DNA of 64,000 nucleotides from Buttiauxella agrestis ATCC 33320 (GTDB lineage Bacteria; Pseudomonadota; Gammaproteobacteria; Enterobacterales; Enterobacteriaceae), in NCBI GenBank assembly GCA_024169445.1, contig JALKFA010000001.1:1488001-1552000 (forward strand), given 5' to 3'. The position numbers and the translations under genes are program-made. The notes under the pieces are model-generated. The model did no database searches, had not been told where the DNA came from, and saw nothing but the letters and a program-made list of their open reading frames with translations. Below, in pieces: positions 22,769 to 35,372 of the stretch; within the stretch, counting starts at the first letter, position 1; each line of letters begins with the position of its first letter.

Positions 22769-22770
22769 AT

Positions 22771-23046
22771 TTACGCATAAATAATGGCTTGTACACGCCA
22801 GCCTTCAGCAAGCTGGTTTTCCTGCATTTTGACGATACGATAGTAAGACGCACCGTGCTCATCGGCCTTTAAGGCAATGACTTTTTCCACATCTTGCACG
22901 GTACCGGCGATACCGTTTACTGAAATCATGCCGATTTCATTCAAACCCGTCACACAATCTGCGGCAACATCTTCTGCCGATTGCGCCGATGTTGTAATTA
23001 GCCCCACGGACAGCAGTAATGAGGTTAAGGCAAGCGATCGTTTCAT
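22771..23046 (-). CDS. yjfN: Small periplasmic DUF1471 protein YjfN
   Basis: 91 residues with a Sec signal peptide (cleavage after about residue 23, A-Q-S-A) and a YhcN/BhsA-type (DUF1471) domain: V-T-G-L-N-E-I-G-M-I-S-V, A-L-K-A-D-E-H-G-A, ending W-R-V-Q-A-I-I-Y-A. It matches E. coli YjfN (91 aa), reported to stimulate the periplasmic protease DegP; that role is taken from homology. Two relatives, bsmA and yjfY, lie nearby on the same strand. Confidence 0.9.
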   Translation of the reverse strand: MKRSLALTSLLLSVGLITTSAQSAEDVAADCVTGLNEIGMISVNGIAGTVQDVEKVIALKADEHGASYYRIVKMQENQLAEGWRVQAIIYA

Positions 23047-23202
23047 AGTTAGCTCCTTTAATACTTACCCTAAATCAGCAGGGCATTCCTTCGCGTTAGT
23101 TGAACTCCAGACCTGTCCGTTGGCTGAAGTTCATTGTGCATAACAAACGATCAGTTGACGCAAAGCTGTGTAAATCTTAATAAAGGTAAACACCGCACTG
23201 CA

Positions 23203-23532
23203 TTACTCGCGATACAAAATTGCCTGGGCATACCACTGTCCCGGAACCACCGTCTCATCGTTTAACAAGATTTGGTAGTAATCCGCTTTCGCAGCAATTG
23301 CTTTCTCTTTTATCGCTCGCTCAGAGTCCATTGGTGAGCCGCGTTCGAGTGCTGTTACTGTCCCTATTTTGGTTAATCCTTGCGTTTGCGAACGCTGAAT
23401 TTCCTGAGGACTTTCGGTTACCGGCGGTGCGGGTTGCGGTGTACCCTGTAACACGCTACAGGCACTGAGTGCTGTCACAAGTAGCAAAGCTGATAGCAGT
23501 CGCATGATCGTTTCTCGTCTCTTAATAGCCAT
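23203..23532 (-). CDS. bsmA: Lipoprotein BsmA (YjfO), biofilm/stress DUF1471 protein
   Basis: 109 residues, same as E. coli BsmA. A hydrophobic signal ends in the lipobox L-S-A-C (Cys25), so the mature protein is lipid-anchored. The DUF1471 domain ends W-Y-A-Q-A-I-L-Y-R-E. I keep the ATG at 23532 because the distance from Met to lipobox Cys then equals that of E. coli BsmA. The inner ATG at 23505 has the better ribosome site and would give a shorter signal. BsmA is linked to biofilm and acid/peroxide stress in E. coli. Confidence 0.88.
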   Translation of the reverse strand: MAIKRRETIMRLLSALLLVTALSACSVLQGTPQPAPPVTESPQEIQRSQTQGLTKIGTVTALERGSPMDSERAIKEKAIAAKADYYQILLNDETVVPGQWYAQAILYRE

Positions 23533-23726
23533 AGTGTAGCCCCGGTTTTTTTCTGGGAAGAGGGAATGTTCCCATTCTGTTAGCTTCCCCGCGCTTTTTA
23601 ATCACTTTCGAATGAAAATCGCTAAGCAGATCTCATAGTGAATAAGAATCTATGTAAGCACATGGCTTGCCATCTAGTGAATGCTGGCTTACAAAAGAAG
23701 ACGCACAATGATCCGGAGCGATTCCA

Positions 23727-24452
23727 ATGATAGAAATGTACACCGAGCAGTTAGGCGGTATCGAAGTTCTGCATGCTGTACCTGCCGGGAAAAAAGAAAG
23801 CAAACTGCCGGTAGTTTTTTTCTATCACGGTTTTACGTCATCCAAACTGGTGTACAGCTACTTTGCTGTCGCACTCGCTCAGGCCGGAATGCGCGTGATT
23901 ATGCCTGATGCCGAGCAGCATGGTTCCCGTTTCAATGGAGACGATGCGGCGCGGCTGTATCAATTCTGGTCGATTCTCAAACAAAATATTGATGAGTTTT
24001 CTCAGCTTCACAAGGCACTGTGCGAACGTTATCCCATAGATGAACATCGTGTTGCAGTAGGTGGTGCGTCGATGGGAGGAATGACCGCTCTTGGAATTAT
24101 GGCGCGTTACCCGCAAGTGAGTTGTGTGGCATGCCTGATGGGGTCGGGATATTTCATATCGCTTGGTAAAAGTTTGTTCCCACCGCAGGTGTTAGATCTG
24201 GAATCACTTAACAAACTTGCAGACTACGACATCAGCCATCAACTGGAAAAGGCCGGGAACCGGCCACTAATGCTGTGGCACGGCGAAGAAGATGACGTAG
24301 TTCCGGCGGCAGAAACCTGGCGTTTACAACAGGCACTGATTGAGAAGGGGCTGGACAAACAGCTTCTTTGCTTGCGTGAACCGGGAGTGAAGCATCGTAT
24401 TACCCCTTCAGCGCTTGAGGCGACCAGCCGCTTTTTTAGCGAATATCTTTGA
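23727..24452 (+). CDS. yjfP: Alpha/beta-hydrolase (esterase) YjfP
   Basis: 241-residue cytoplasmic carboxylesterase-like protein. Visible are the oxyanion-hole H-G (34-35), the nucleophile elbow G-A-S-M-G with S115, an acid residue in H-G-E-E-D-D-V-V-P and the catalytic His in G-V-K-H-R-I. It is close to E. coli YjfP (249 aa), an esterase active on short acyl esters in vitro; the physiological substrate is unknown. It converges on ulaR: their stop codons abut at 24452/24453. Confidence 0.92.
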   Translation: MIEMYTEQLGGIEVLHAVPAGKKESKLPVVFFYHGFTSSKLVYSYFAVALAQAGMRVIMPDAEQHGSRFNGDDAARLYQFWSILKQNIDEFSQLHKALCERYPIDEHRVAVGGASMGGMTALGIMARYPQVSCVACLMGSGYFISLGKSLFPPQVLDLESLNKLADYDISHQLEKAGNRPLMLWHGEEDDVVPAAETWRLQQALIEKGLDKQLLCLREPGVKHRITPSALEATSRFFSEYL

Positions 24453-25208
24453 TTACACAAGAATGACCTGCACACCCTGATCTTCAAGCTTTTTGACCAC
24501 TTCAGGGTTTGCTTGTTTACCGGTGATGACTAAATCAATTTGCTCAGCCCGGCTAAAAAGCATACCTGCACGTTGGCCCACCTTCGAGCTATCAACCAGT
24601 ACTGCCAGTTTACCCACCACACCTAGCATCTTCTGCTCAGCCATTGCCGTCAGCATGTCAGTTTTATAAAGCCCTTCCGCAGTCAAACCCTTACCGCTGG
24701 TAAACATCCAGTGTCCGGCGTACAGCGAAGTATCGTTATCTTGAGGCCCAAGGGTGATGGAATGGCTTTTATTGTACTGACCGCCCATGATCACCACACT
24801 TTCATGTTCTTGATCGATAAGATAATTAGCAAGCGGCAGATAGTTAGTAATGATCTGCACGGGTTTTCCGCAGATCTGTTGGCCGAGTAAAAAAGCGGTC
24901 GACCCACAGTTAATCACCACACTTTCTCCCTGTTTTACGAGGGCAGAAGCGGCGCTGGCAATACGGCTTTTCTCATCATGATTTTGCGCCAGATGTATAT
25001 TCATTGGCGTCCAACGTAAGCGCTGCTGGCTAATGGCTTCGGCACCATTGCGGACTTTTTTTAACCTGCCGCTTTCATCCAGTTTGTTGATATCACGACG
25101 TGCTGTAGCGGGAGAAATTGCCAGGCGTTCCATAACTTGTTCGACAGTAACAAACCCAGTCTGCTGGAGCAGATCAAGCAAGATTTGGTGGCGTTGTGCT
25201 TCGGTCAT
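24453..25208 (-). CDS. ulaR: Ascorbate-utilisation repressor UlaR
   Basis: DeoR-family repressor of ulaG and ulaABCDEF, released by L-ascorbate-6-phosphate. The 251-residue product (same as E. coli) has an N-terminal HTH (about 19-40, [13 protein letters not shown]) and the sugar-phosphate isomerase-like sensor domain ([17 protein letters not shown]). I chose ATG 25208 for the conserved [10 protein letters not shown]; an ATG at 25265 would add 19 unconserved residues. It lies downstream of ulaG on the same strand. Confidence 0.96.
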   Translation of the reverse strand: MTEAQRHQILLDLLQQTGFVTVEQVMERLAISPATARRDINKLDESGRLKKVRNGAEAISQQRLRWTPMNIHLAQNHDEKSRIASAASALVKQGESVVINCGSTAFLLGQQICGKPVQIITNYLPLANYLIDQEHESVVIMGGQYNKSHSITLGPQDNDTSLYAGHWMFTSGKGLTAEGLYKTDMLTAMAEQKMLGVVGKLAVLVDSSKVGQRAGMLFSRAEQIDLVITGKQANPEVVKKLEDQGVQVILV

Positions 25209-25284
25209 GCTTATTCCCGAGGAAAGATGATTTTTAAAGATGATATTTGAAAAATAATGAAACACCTAAAGTTATGCTGAAGAT

Positions 25285-25302
25285 GCCGGGCGTAAACCCG
25301 GC
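25285..25302 (-). terminator. Hairpin between ulaG and ulaR
   Basis: GCCGGG (25285-25290) pairs with CCCGGC (25297-25302) just after the ulaG stop. No convincing U-run follows on the minus strand, so it may be a weak terminator or an mRNA end-protecting stem. Confidence 0.4.
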
Positions 25303-25311
25303 TTTATGTTA

Positions 25312-26376
25312 TTACAGGAAGGATTTGAACGGTAAGTCTGGTTCGAGGGTAAAGCAGTCATCAAAACCGCGAGGATAGTGATATTCGAATAAATCTTTAT
25401 CCAACGGCCAGGTAAACTTGCCACCAACTTGCCAGATAAACGGCTTAAAGCCGTATTTCAGGCGATCTTTCTTCATGTTCCATAAGACGCGGATCTCTTG
25501 TGGATCGGCCTGGAAATTCGACCAGATATCATGATGGAACGGGATGACAACTTTAGTATTCAGTGACTCCGCCATACGTAAAATATCAGCACTGGTCATT
25601 TTATCGGTGATCCCGCGTGGGTTCTCGCCATAAGAGCCGAGTGCCACATCAATCTGGTGGTCATTGCCATGTTTGGCGTAGTAGTTGGAATAGTGGGAGT
25701 CGCCACTGTGATACAGATTGCCGCCTGGTGTTTTGAACAGATAATTTACCGCCCGCTTGTCCATGCCATCCGGCAGTACGCCCAGTGCTTTTTCATCCGC
25801 AGGTAGTGTAATAAGTGCAGTGCGATCAAAGGCATCCAGCGCATGAATTTCAATATCTTTCACTTTCACAATATCGCCAGGCTTCACCACAATGCAGCGT
25901 TCGCGTGGAACTCCCCAGCCAATCCATAAATCAACGCAGGTTTGTGGCCCGATAAACGGCACATCATCAGCGCAATTTTGCATTACGGCAGCAGCCACGT
26001 TGACGTCGATATGATCGTTGTGATCATGCGTCGACAGCACTGCATCAATATGACGAATGGCGAAAGGATCGAGCACGAATGGCGTGGTACGCAAGTTTGG
26101 TTGTAGCTTCTCGACGCCAGCCATGCGCTGCATTTGATGGCCTTTTTTCATTAGCGGGTTACCGTGGCTTTGTTTGCCGGTTCCGCACCAAAAATCTACA
26201 CAGATATTCGCACCACCCTGAGATTTCAACCAGATACCCGTGCAGCCCAGCCACCACATGGCAAAAGTGCCAGGAGCGACAACTTCCTGCTCAATTTCTT
26301 CATTCAGCCAACTTCCCCACTCCGGGAAGGTGTTCAATATCCAGGATTCGCGGGTAATCGTCTTAACCTTGCTCAT
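25312..26376 (-). CDS. ulaG: L-ascorbate-6-phosphate lactonase
   Basis: Opens the lactone ring of L-ascorbate-6-phosphate, giving 3-keto-L-gulonate-6-phosphate, the first cytoplasmic step of the Ula pathway. Metallo-beta-lactamase fold of 354 residues with the metal motif T-H-D-H-N-D-H-I-D, then H-S-G-D-S-H-Y and P-F-H-H-D-I-W. Nearly identical to E. coli UlaG (354). The start at 26376 gives [12 protein letters not shown]. It is divergent from ulaA across a 381-base control region. Confidence 0.97.
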   Translation of the reverse strand: MSKVKTITRESWILNTFPEWGSWLNEEIEQEVVAPGTFAMWWLGCTGIWLKSQGGANICVDFWCGTGKQSHGNPLMKKGHQMQRMAGVEKLQPNLRTTPFVLDPFAIRHIDAVLSTHDHNDHIDVNVAAAVMQNCADDVPFIGPQTCVDLWIGWGVPRERCIVVKPGDIVKVKDIEIHALDAFDRTALITLPADEKALGVLPDGMDKRAVNYLFKTPGGNLYHSGDSHYSNYYAKHGNDHQIDVALGSYGENPRGITDKMTSADILRMAESLNTKVVIPFHHDIWSNFQADPQEIRVLWNMKKDRLKYGFKPFIWQVGGKFTWPLDKDLFEYHYPRGFDDCFTLEPDLPFKSFL

Positions 26377-28155
<1,779 letters not shown>

Positions 28156-28167
28156 GGAATTGAGATT

Positions 28168-28473
28168 ATGACCGTACGAATTCTGGCTGTATGTGGTAAC
28201 GGGCAAGGCAGTTCCATGATCATGAAAATGAAAGTGGATCAGTTTTTGACGCAGCAAGGTGTTGATCATTCCGTAAACAGTTGTGCCGTGGGGGAATACA
28301 AAAGTGAACTGAGCGGTGCCGATGTGATTATCGCTTCGACGCACATCGCAGGTGAAATCACCGTGACCGGCAACAAACATGTGGTGGGGGTTCGCAATAT
28401 GCTTTCTGCGGCGGATTTCGGACCAAAGTTGATGGAAGTGATCACCGCGCATTTTCCTCAGGATCTGAAGTAA
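28168..28473 (+). CDS. ulaB: Ascorbate-specific PTS EIIB
   Basis: Cytoplasmic phosphocarrier of 101 residues that receives phosphate from UlaC and passes it to ascorbate in UlaA. The phosphorylated Cys is C9 in V-C-G-N-G-Q-G-S-S, the signature of the PTS EIIB Asc/lactose superfamily. It begins 12 bases after ulaA and 9 before ulaC. Confidence 0.96.
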   Translation: MTVRILAVCGNGQGSSMIMKMKVDQFLTQQGVDHSVNSCAVGEYKSELSGADVIIASTHIAGEITVTGNKHVVGVRNMLSAADFGPKLMEVITAHFPQDLK

Positions 28474-28482
28474 GGAACGCCA

Positions 28483-28953
28483 ATGAAATTACGTGATTCT
28501 CTGGCACAAAATCATTCCGTACGTTTACAGGCTGAAGCCAAAACCTGGCAGGACGCGGTAAAAATCGGCGTCGATTTGCTGGTGGAGGCAGACATCGTCG
28601 AACCGCGATATTACCAGGCGATTCTCGATGGTGTGGCGCAATTTGGCCCTTACTTCGTTATCGCTCCAGGCCTTGCTATGCCGCATGGTCGCCCAGAGGA
28701 AGGAGTGAAAAGCACCGGTTTTTCACTGGTGACGCTGAAAACACCATTGGTGTTCAACCATGAAGATAACGACCCAGTGGACATCCTCATCACTATGGCG
28801 GCCGTTGATGCCACCACCCATCAGGAAATCGGCATCATGCAGATTGTGAATCTGTTTGAAGATGAAGCCAATTTTGACCGTTTACGCGCCTGCCGTTCCG
28901 AACAGGAAGTGCTGGATTTAATTGACCGCGCTACGGCGCTGGCAACTGCTTAA
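28483..28953 (+). CDS. ulaC: Ascorbate-specific PTS EIIA
   Basis: Accepts phosphate from HPr and passes it to UlaB. The 156-residue protein has the fructose/mannitol-type EIIA fold with the phosphorylated H68 in G-L-A-M-P-H-G-R-P. Slightly longer than E. coli UlaC (154). ulaD follows after 10 bases. Confidence 0.96.
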   Translation: MKLRDSLAQNHSVRLQAEAKTWQDAVKIGVDLLVEADIVEPRYYQAILDGVAQFGPYFVIAPGLAMPHGRPEEGVKSTGFSLVTLKTPLVFNHEDNDPVDILITMAAVDATTHQEIGIMQIVNLFEDEANFDRLRACRSEQEVLDLIDRATALATA

Positions 28954-28963
28954 GGAGCTTTTC

Positions 28964-29620
28964 ATGTCTCATTCATTACCGATGCTGCAAGTTGCGCTGG
29001 ATAACCAAACCATGTCAGACGCATACAAAACTACGCGCCTGATAGCTGAAGAAGTCGACATTATTGAAGTGGGGACCATTCTTTGTGTCGGGGAGGGCGT
29101 GCGAGCTGTGCGCGATCTCAAGGCGCTCTACCCACATAAAATTGTACTGGCAGATGCCAAAATCGCCGATGCCGGGAAAATACTTTCGCGGATGTGTTTT
29201 GAAGCCAATGCCGATTGGGTGACCGTCATTTGCTGTGCTGATATCAACACCACCAAAGGTGCACTGGAAGTGGCCCGTGAATTTAACGGAGATGTGCAAA
29301 TCGAATTGACCGGTTTCTGGACGTGGGAACAGGCACAGGAATGGCGCACCGCAGGAATCGAACAGGTGGTTTATCACCGAAGTCGTGATGCGCAAGCCGC
29401 TGGGGTGGCATGGAGTGAAGCAGATATCAGTGCCATCAAACGCCTTTCCGATATGGGCTTTAAAGTGACGGTGACCGGCGGCCTGGCTCTGGAGGATTTA
29501 CCACTATTTAAAGGTATTCCAATCCATGTGTTTATCGCTGGGCGAAGTATTCGTGATGCGCAATCTCCGGTAGAAGCAGCACGCCAGTTTAAGCGCACTA
29601 TCGCCCAGCTCTGGGGTTAA
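28964..29620 (+). CDS. ulaD: 3-keto-L-gulonate-6-phosphate decarboxylase
   Basis: Decarboxylates 3-keto-L-gulonate-6-phosphate to L-xylulose-5-phosphate. TIM-barrel of the orotidine-phosphate decarboxylase superfamily, 218 residues. Motifs: [22 protein letters not shown] with the catalytic Asp/Lys, and V-T-G-G-L-A near the phosphate site. The ATG at 28964, behind AAGGAG, was preferred to the upstream in-frame start inside ulaC. Confidence 0.96.
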   Translation: MSHSLPMLQVALDNQTMSDAYKTTRLIAEEVDIIEVGTILCVGEGVRAVRDLKALYPHKIVLADAKIADAGKILSRMCFEANADWVTVICCADINTTKGALEVAREFNGDVQIELTGFWTWEQAQEWRTAGIEQVVYHRSRDAQAAGVAWSEADISAIKRLSDMGFKVTVTGGLALEDLPLFKGIPIHVFIAGRSIRDAQSPVEAARQFKRTIAQLWG

Positions 29621-29629
29621 GGACGGCTC

Positions 29630-30496
29630 ATGTTACATAAGCAAGTTCCGCTAGGTATCTACGAAAAAGCGCTCCCTGCAGGGGAGTGCTGGCTCGAAAG
29701 ATTGCAGCTTGCCGCCAGCCTGGCGTTCGATTTTGTCGAAATGTCAGTTGATGAAACCGATGAGCGCCTGGCGCGTCTGGACTGGAGCCGCGAGCAGAGA
29801 ATAGCGCTGGTTCAGGCTGTAGCACAAACCGGCGTTCGCGTGCCTTCGATGTGCTTGAGTGCGCATCGCCGTTACCCGCTAGGAAGCGAAGACGACGCGG
29901 TGCGTAATCAGGGGCTGGAGATAATGCGCAAAGCCATTAAGTTTGCGCAGGATGTGGGTATCCGCGTCATCCAACTGGCTGGGTACGATGTTTATTACCA
30001 GCAAGCTAACGATGAAACTCGCCGTCGCTTTCGTGAAGGTTTGACTCTGGCAGTCGAAATGGCGAGCCGTGCGCAAGTCACGTTGGCGATGGAAATCATG
30101 GACTACCCGCTGATGAATTCCATCAGCAAAGCGATGGGGTATGCACATTACCTGAATAACCCGTGGTTCCAGCTTTACCCGGACATCGGGAATTTATCCG
30201 CCTGGGATAACGACGTTCAGATGGAACTCGAAGCAGGGCGCGGACATATCGTGGCAGTACATGTAAAAGACACGCGTCCGGGGGTATTCAAAAATGTTCC
30301 CTTCGGCAGTGGGGTAGTGGAGTTTGAGCGCTGTTTTGAAACATTAAAACGCAGTGGCTACCGTGGCCCATATTTAATTGAAATGTGGAGTGAGACTGCG
30401 GCGGATCCGATTGCCGAAGTCATTGCCGCTCGCGATTGGGTATTGGCGCGAATGGCGGCGGCTGGGTTGCAGGAGGCCGGCGATGCAGCAGCTTAA
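29630..30496 (+). CDS. ulaE: L-xylulose-5-phosphate 3-epimerase
   Basis: Converts L-xylulose-5-phosphate to L-ribulose-5-phosphate. AP-endonuclease-2-type TIM barrel of 288 residues (E. coli 284); the metal/catalytic residues lie in [20 protein letters not shown] and L-I-E-M-W-S-E. The last four codons overlap ulaF by 14 bases, so the two are probably translated together. Confidence 0.96.
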   Translation: MLHKQVPLGIYEKALPAGECWLERLQLAASLAFDFVEMSVDETDERLARLDWSREQRIALVQAVAQTGVRVPSMCLSAHRRYPLGSEDDAVRNQGLEIMRKAIKFAQDVGIRVIQLAGYDVYYQQANDETRRRFREGLTLAVEMASRAQVTLAMEIMDYPLMNSISKAMGYAHYLNNPWFQLYPDIGNLSAWDNDVQMELEAGRGHIVAVHVKDTRPGVFKNVPFGSGVVEFERCFETLKRSGYRGPYLIEMWSETAADPIAEVIAARDWVLARMAAAGLQEAGDAAA

Positions 30497-31169
30497 ACAA
30501 CAGGTATTTGAAGCAAACATGGCATTACCGCGCCATGGTCTGGTGACGTTTACCTGGGGAAACGTCAGCGGGATAGACCGTGAACGGCAATACATTGCCA
30601 TCAAGCCTAGTGGTGTAGCGTATGAACAAATGTCTGCGGACGATATGGTCATCGTGGATTTGAACGGTACGGTCATTGAAGGGAAGTATCGACCATCTTC
30701 GGACACTGCTACCCATCTGGCGCTTTATAAAAAGTACGCCGAACTCGGCGGCGTAGTGCATACCCATTCCACTCACGCAACCGCATGGGCGCAGGCTGGG
30801 CTCAGTATTCCGGCTCTCGGCACCACACACGCTGATTACTTTTTGGGTGATATCCCCTGCTCTCGTCCGTTGACCTGCGATGAAGTGCAAGGTGAATACG
30901 AGCTAAACACCGGCAATGTCATCATTGAAACGCTGGGCAGTGGTAATCCTTTGCACACGCCTGGTGTCGTGGTCTATCAGCACGGCCCATTTACGTGGGG
31001 AAAAAGCATTGAAGACGCCGTTCATAATGCAGTGGTCATGGAAGAAGTCGCACGAATGGCATGGATTGCACAGGGTATAAACCCGCAGTTAAAACCAATC
31101 GACAGCTATTTGATGGACAAGCATTTTCAGCGCAAACACGGCGCAAATGCTTATTACGGACAGCGTTAG
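30483..31169 (+). CDS. ulaF: L-ribulose-5-phosphate 4-epimerase
   Basis: Turns L-ribulose-5-phosphate into D-xylulose-5-phosphate, feeding the pentose phosphate pathway. Class II aldolase fold, 228 residues as in E. coli. T-W-G-N-V-S-G and the zinc motif H-T-H-S-T-H-A are present. The ATG at 30483 lies inside ulaE; the longer frame from 30378 is spurious. Last gene of the ula operon; an ERIC element begins 17 bases after its stop. Confidence 0.96.
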   Translation: MQQLKQQVFEANMALPRHGLVTFTWGNVSGIDRERQYIAIKPSGVAYEQMSADDMVIVDLNGTVIEGKYRPSSDTATHLALYKKYAELGGVVHTHSTHATAWAQAGLSIPALGTTHADYFLGDIPCSRPLTCDEVQGEYELNTGNVIIETLGSGNPLHTPGVVVYQHGPFTWGKSIEDAVHNAVVMEEVARMAWIAQGINPQLKPIDSYLMDKHFQRKHGANAYYGQR

Positions 31170-31185
31170 TTGAGCATTATTAGGT

Positions 31186-31312
31186 ATTACGCGAGCTCAT
31201 TCGAAATACAGCTAGGCGGCAAGAGGGCGAATCCCCGGGAGCTTACTAAAGTAAGTGACCGGGGTGAGTGAACGCAGCCAACACCCCTGTATTTTGAATG
31301 AGAAAGCGTAAT
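31186..31312. repeat. ERIC element (127 bp), copy 1
   Basis: Terminal inverted repeats ATTACGC...TCATTC.AAATACAG (31186-31211) and their complement (31287-31312) enclose the ERIC core GAATCCCCGGGAGCTTAC followed by GTAAGTGACCGGGGTGAG. The total of 127 bases is the canonical size of Enterobacterial Repetitive Intergenic Consensus elements. It lies in the 3' region of the ula operon and could be part of the transcript. Confidence 0.92.
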
Positions 31313-31336
31313 AAAAAGGCCCCCGCAAGCGGGGGC
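31313..31336 (-). terminator. Intrinsic terminator, minus strand (yjfY)
   Basis: GCCCCCGC (31319-31326) and GCGGGGGC (31329-31336) form a strong stem. On the minus strand it is followed by CCTTTTT, so it ends transcription coming from yjfY. It abuts the ERIC element. Confidence 0.8.
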
Positions 31337-31413
31337 AAGTCAAACGTTGGCTTTCTATGTCGTTGTGGTATTCCTGGTGTTAACGCGTTACTTCATTACC
31401 TCATTGCATTCTA

Positions 31414-31689
31414 TTACCGATAGATATCAGCGCTGATACGCATATTGCCGTTGCTATCTGGCTCTCTCATCAATATCGGGTGAAAGTACTTTGCTCCGTG
31501 CTGATCCGTGTCGCCATTAATCGCGACTTCGGCCTCTTGTTCGGTAGCAAAATTATGATTGATGTAAATCACCCCTAAGCTCATCACATCATCCATATTT
31601 TTTGCCTGATGGTTGTCTATTTTGATAGCGGCTGTCGCATTCACGCAAAGCAAAAGTGCAGCGACAAAGGCTAATGCGATAGTTTTCAT
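31414..31689 (-). CDS. yjfY: Small secreted DUF1471 protein YjfY
   Basis: 91 residues, same as E. coli YjfY, with a signal peptide (cleavage about A-T-A-A, residue 21) and a DUF1471 domain (N-M-D-D-V-M-S-L-G-V-I-Y-I-N-H, ending M-R-I-S-A-D-I-Y-R). I chose ATG 31689; the frame extends 18 codons upstream without conservation. Function unknown; related to yjfN and bsmA in this window. Confidence 0.9.
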   Translation of the reverse strand: MKTIALAFVAALLLCVNATAAIKIDNHQAKNMDDVMSLGVIYINHNFATEQEAEVAINGDTDQHGAKYFHPILMREPDSNGNMRISADIYR

Positions 31690-32001
31690 ATTCCGCTCCA
31701 CTATACCCATAGCCCAGCGTTCTGAAGCAGCCAGGGTATACAACTTAGTGTGTTAGATGCGGTCGTCGCTCCTGTTAATAAATAGTGGCGGCCTATGACA
31801 GTAAGTGTAACTCCATCATGTTGAATAAAAAGCGACCATTTCTGATGGTGTTGGTCAAAAATTTAAAGTGATCTACGTCAAAGTTATAGATTTCACTGAG
31901 TTAGTACGCAGTTTAAATTTTAGCCTTCATGCAAAAGAATTAATTTCTGTATTGCCTTGAGTTTAGCGGGCTGCACTTGTATGATTACGCGTCAATTTTT
32001 T
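31690..32001. other. Intergenic region yjfY-rpsF
   Basis: A 398-base gap separates divergent yjfY and rpsF; its rpsF-proximal part holds the promoter and the leader listed separately. The remaining ~260 bases are AT-rich and I see no gene in them. Confidence 0.5.
31957..31985 (+). promoter_or_regulatory. Sigma-70 promoter of the rpsF operon
   Basis: TTGAGT (31957-31962) and TATGAT (31980-31985) are 17 bases apart, about 100 bases upstream of rpsF. Transcription from here would include the whole candidate S6:S18 leader. Confidence 0.6.
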
Positions 32002-32047
32002 CAGCCGCCTTTATAAACACGTTCCTTGCTTCCATGGGCCGCGGCTG
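32002..32047 (+). promoter_or_regulatory. Candidate S6:S18-binding leader of rpsF
   Basis: CAGCCGC (32002-32008) pairs perfectly with GCGGCTG (32041-32047), enclosing a region with a second small stem (CCATGGG). A structured leader that binds the S6:S18 complex for autoregulation is known upstream of rpsF in many bacteria. The position, 40 bases before the rpsF ATG, fits; the assignment is by position and pairing only. Confidence 0.5.
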
Positions 32048-32069
32048 ACCCTGACAGGAGGCTGAATAA

Positions 32070-32483
<414 letters not shown>

Positions 32484-32489
32484 TTTCCA

Positions 32490-33039
<550 letters not shown>

Positions 33040-33066
33040 TCGGCCACTGTCCATTAATGACTTTGA

Positions 33067-33531
<465 letters not shown>

Positions 33532-33550
33532 TTTTCGCTGATTCACACGT

Positions 33551-33578
33551 AAAGACGCCGGCCTTGTGCCGGCGTTTT
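33551..33578 (+). terminator. Intrinsic terminator of the rpsF-rplI operon
   Basis: ACGCCGGC (33555-33562) pairs with GCCGGCGT (33568-33575), followed by TTTT. The A-run ahead of the stem could give some function on the opposite strand against ytfB transcripts. Confidence 0.85.
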
Positions 33579-33610
33579 GCATTTCTGTATCCGCTAAATC
33601 AAATCAGCTG

Positions 33611-34198
33611 TTAACGAGCACGCTCAAAGCTGCCATCCGGCTGGCGTGTAAACAGCACTTGTTGATCGTTACCAATATCAATTGTCAGCCCTGTCACCAC
33701 GCCACTGGCATTCTGGCGAATCTGCACCATCTGCCCGGTTTGCAAAGTACTCAGCGGTTTATTGTTGCCCTCTACCTGCGCCATTGAATAAACATCAGCG
33801 GGCGGTAAATTATGATCGCGGAACAGCTGCGCCATGGTTTGCCCGGACTCTACACGGTATGAACGCCATTGCTGCTCTATATCATTATTGGCTTGTGGGG
33901 TTGGCGCTTGTGGCTGTTCCTCAACGCGAGAAGGTTCGACAGGCGTCGCTGGTTCAGTATTGGCTGGTGGGTTGACTAAGTGGGCACGAATTGGGGATTG
34001 CGATTCAATGGAGAGCTGCGCATCGCGGGTGACCGGACGGACTGTCTCATCAGGCATTGGCCACAGAAATCCTGTCACGACGACCAGTGTCGCAATAATA
34101 ATGCCGCGGCGATGCAAGGCCGGCAGTGGGTCCATTAGCCGGATGTTATCGGGTGCGTGCCAAATCCGCGCAAGCCAGGGTTTAATAGCGAATCGCAT
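33611..34198 (-). CDS. ytfB: OapA-family cell-envelope/division protein YtfB
   Basis: 195 residues. A short cytoplasmic N-terminus with W-H-A-P-D-N-I-R-L-M-D-P-L-P is followed by one membrane span (about 32-48), a Pro/Glu-rich periplasmic linker (about 75-107) and a C-terminal OapA/LysM-like domain (W-R-S-Y-R-V-E-S-G-Q-T-M-A-Q-L-F-R). E. coli YtfB (212 aa) binds glycans and localises to the septum. The ATG at 34198 has GAGGAG 8 bases upstream; in-frame GTG and TTG codons just before it are less likely. Divergent from fklB. Confidence 0.9.
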   Translation of the reverse strand: MRFAIKPWLARIWHAPDNIRLMDPLPALHRRGIIIATLVVVTGFLWPMPDETVRPVTRDAQLSIESQSPIRAHLVNPPANTEPATPVEPSRVEEQPQAPTPQANNDIEQQWRSYRVESGQTMAQLFRDHNLPPADVYSMAQVEGNNKPLSTLQTGQMVQIRQNASGVVTGLTIDIGNDQQVLFTRQPDGSFERAR

Positions 34199-34462
34199 CA
34201 GCAACACTCCTCATATACACAATGTGCTCTGTCATTATCCCTTCCATTATAGAACGCTAACTATTTGATGCATTGCACAATCCAGGTTTATGTGACGTTC
34301 TACTCGTCATCTAACTCGCTATTGCCACTGATATTTAGCATTCATTCAAACCATTGTTCCTGTTTCGTCTGCATTTGTCACCTTTGCCGCTTTTGCATTT
34401 TACCCAATAGATTGACGCTGCTATGCTGCTGGCCTGCTTTTAAATACATTAAAGGAAAACCC

Positions 34463-35083
34463 ATGACGACCCCTTCTTTTGACAGCGTCGAAGCGCAAGC
34501 AAGTTACGGTATTGGTTTACAGGTAGGTCAACAACTCAGTGAATCTGGTCTGCAAGGCCTGCTGCCAGAAGCGCTGGTAGCGGGTTTGCGTGATGCTCTG
34601 GAAGGGAATGCTCCGGCAGTTCCAGTTGACGTTGTTCATCGTGCACTGCGTGAAGTCCACGAGCGTGCTGATGCTGTTCGCCAGGAACGCCAGAAAGAAA
34701 TGGCTGTTGAAGGTCAGAAATACCTGGAAGAAAACATCTCCAAAGAAGGCGTGAGCAGCACTGAATCTGGCCTGCAATTCCGCGTTCTGACTCAAGGCAC
34801 TGGTCCAATCCCAGCGCGTAAAGATCACGTTCGTGTGCATTATACCGGCAAACTGGTTGATGGCACCGTGTTTGACAGCTCCGTACAACGTGGTGAGCCT
34901 GCTGAGTTCCCGGTAAGCGGCGTTATCGCAGGCTGGATTGAAGCGCTGACTCTGATGCCTGTTGGCTCAAAGTGGGAACTGACTATTCCTCATAACCTGG
35001 CTTATGGTGAGCGTGGCGCTGGCGCGTCCATTCCTCCGTACAGCACCCTGGTTTTTGAAGTTGAACTGCTGGAAATTCTGTAA
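34463..35083 (+). CDS. fklB: FKBP-type peptidyl-prolyl isomerase FklB (FKBP22)
   Basis: Dimeric proline isomerase/chaperone of 206 residues, as in E. coli. The N-terminal helical dimerisation domain (1-90) is followed by the FKBP domain: [36 protein letters not shown]. The ATG at 34463 with AAAGGAAA upstream was chosen; the open frame back to 34265 is Cys/Phe-rich and has no similarity to anything I know. Confidence 0.96.
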   Translation: MTTPSFDSVEAQASYGIGLQVGQQLSESGLQGLLPEALVAGLRDALEGNAPAVPVDVVHRALREVHERADAVRQERQKEMAVEGQKYLEENISKEGVSSTESGLQFRVLTQGTGPIPARKDHVRVHYTGKLVDGTVFDSSVQRGEPAEFPVSGVIAGWIEALTLMPVGSKWELTIPHNLAYGERGAGASIPPYSTLVFEVELLEIL

Positions 35084-35095
35084 GCGTTCAAATAA

Positions 35096-35115
35096 CCCTG
35101 CTTCGGCGGGGTTTT
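35096..35115 (+). terminator. Intrinsic terminator after fklB
   Basis: CCCTGC and GCGGGG pair (one G-U) around the stable loop TTCG and are followed by TTTT, 13 bases after the fklB stop. Confidence 0.8.
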
Positions 35116-35372
35116 CACTTGCCTGAATATTAGTTCGCATTATTTTATTCTGGTTTTACTTCTGCATAAGGTGCTTTTGTGATGCAATTCTCGCTATTAG
35201 GGTGATTATGTACACAAAAACAACATAAAATTAACAATATTGTTTTTTTCAGATATTCACCCCATCAATTCTTCCCTATTATTGTCGCTGCCTTGCAGTG
35301 CAACATTTCGGCAACATCACATTTCAAAGGCCAGTAGAGCCTGAACACCACAGACAGACAGGAACATACAAC

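Noticed and set aside
31186-31336. Possible CRISPR-like or integron-like palindromes after ulaF
   Set aside because: The palindromic structure is explained by one ERIC element plus one intrinsic terminator; there is no repeat-spacer pattern.
34265-34462. N-terminal extension of fklB, Cys/Phe/Leu-rich
   Set aside because: No ribosome site or similarity; the ATG at 34463 gives the exact E. coli FklB length and start.
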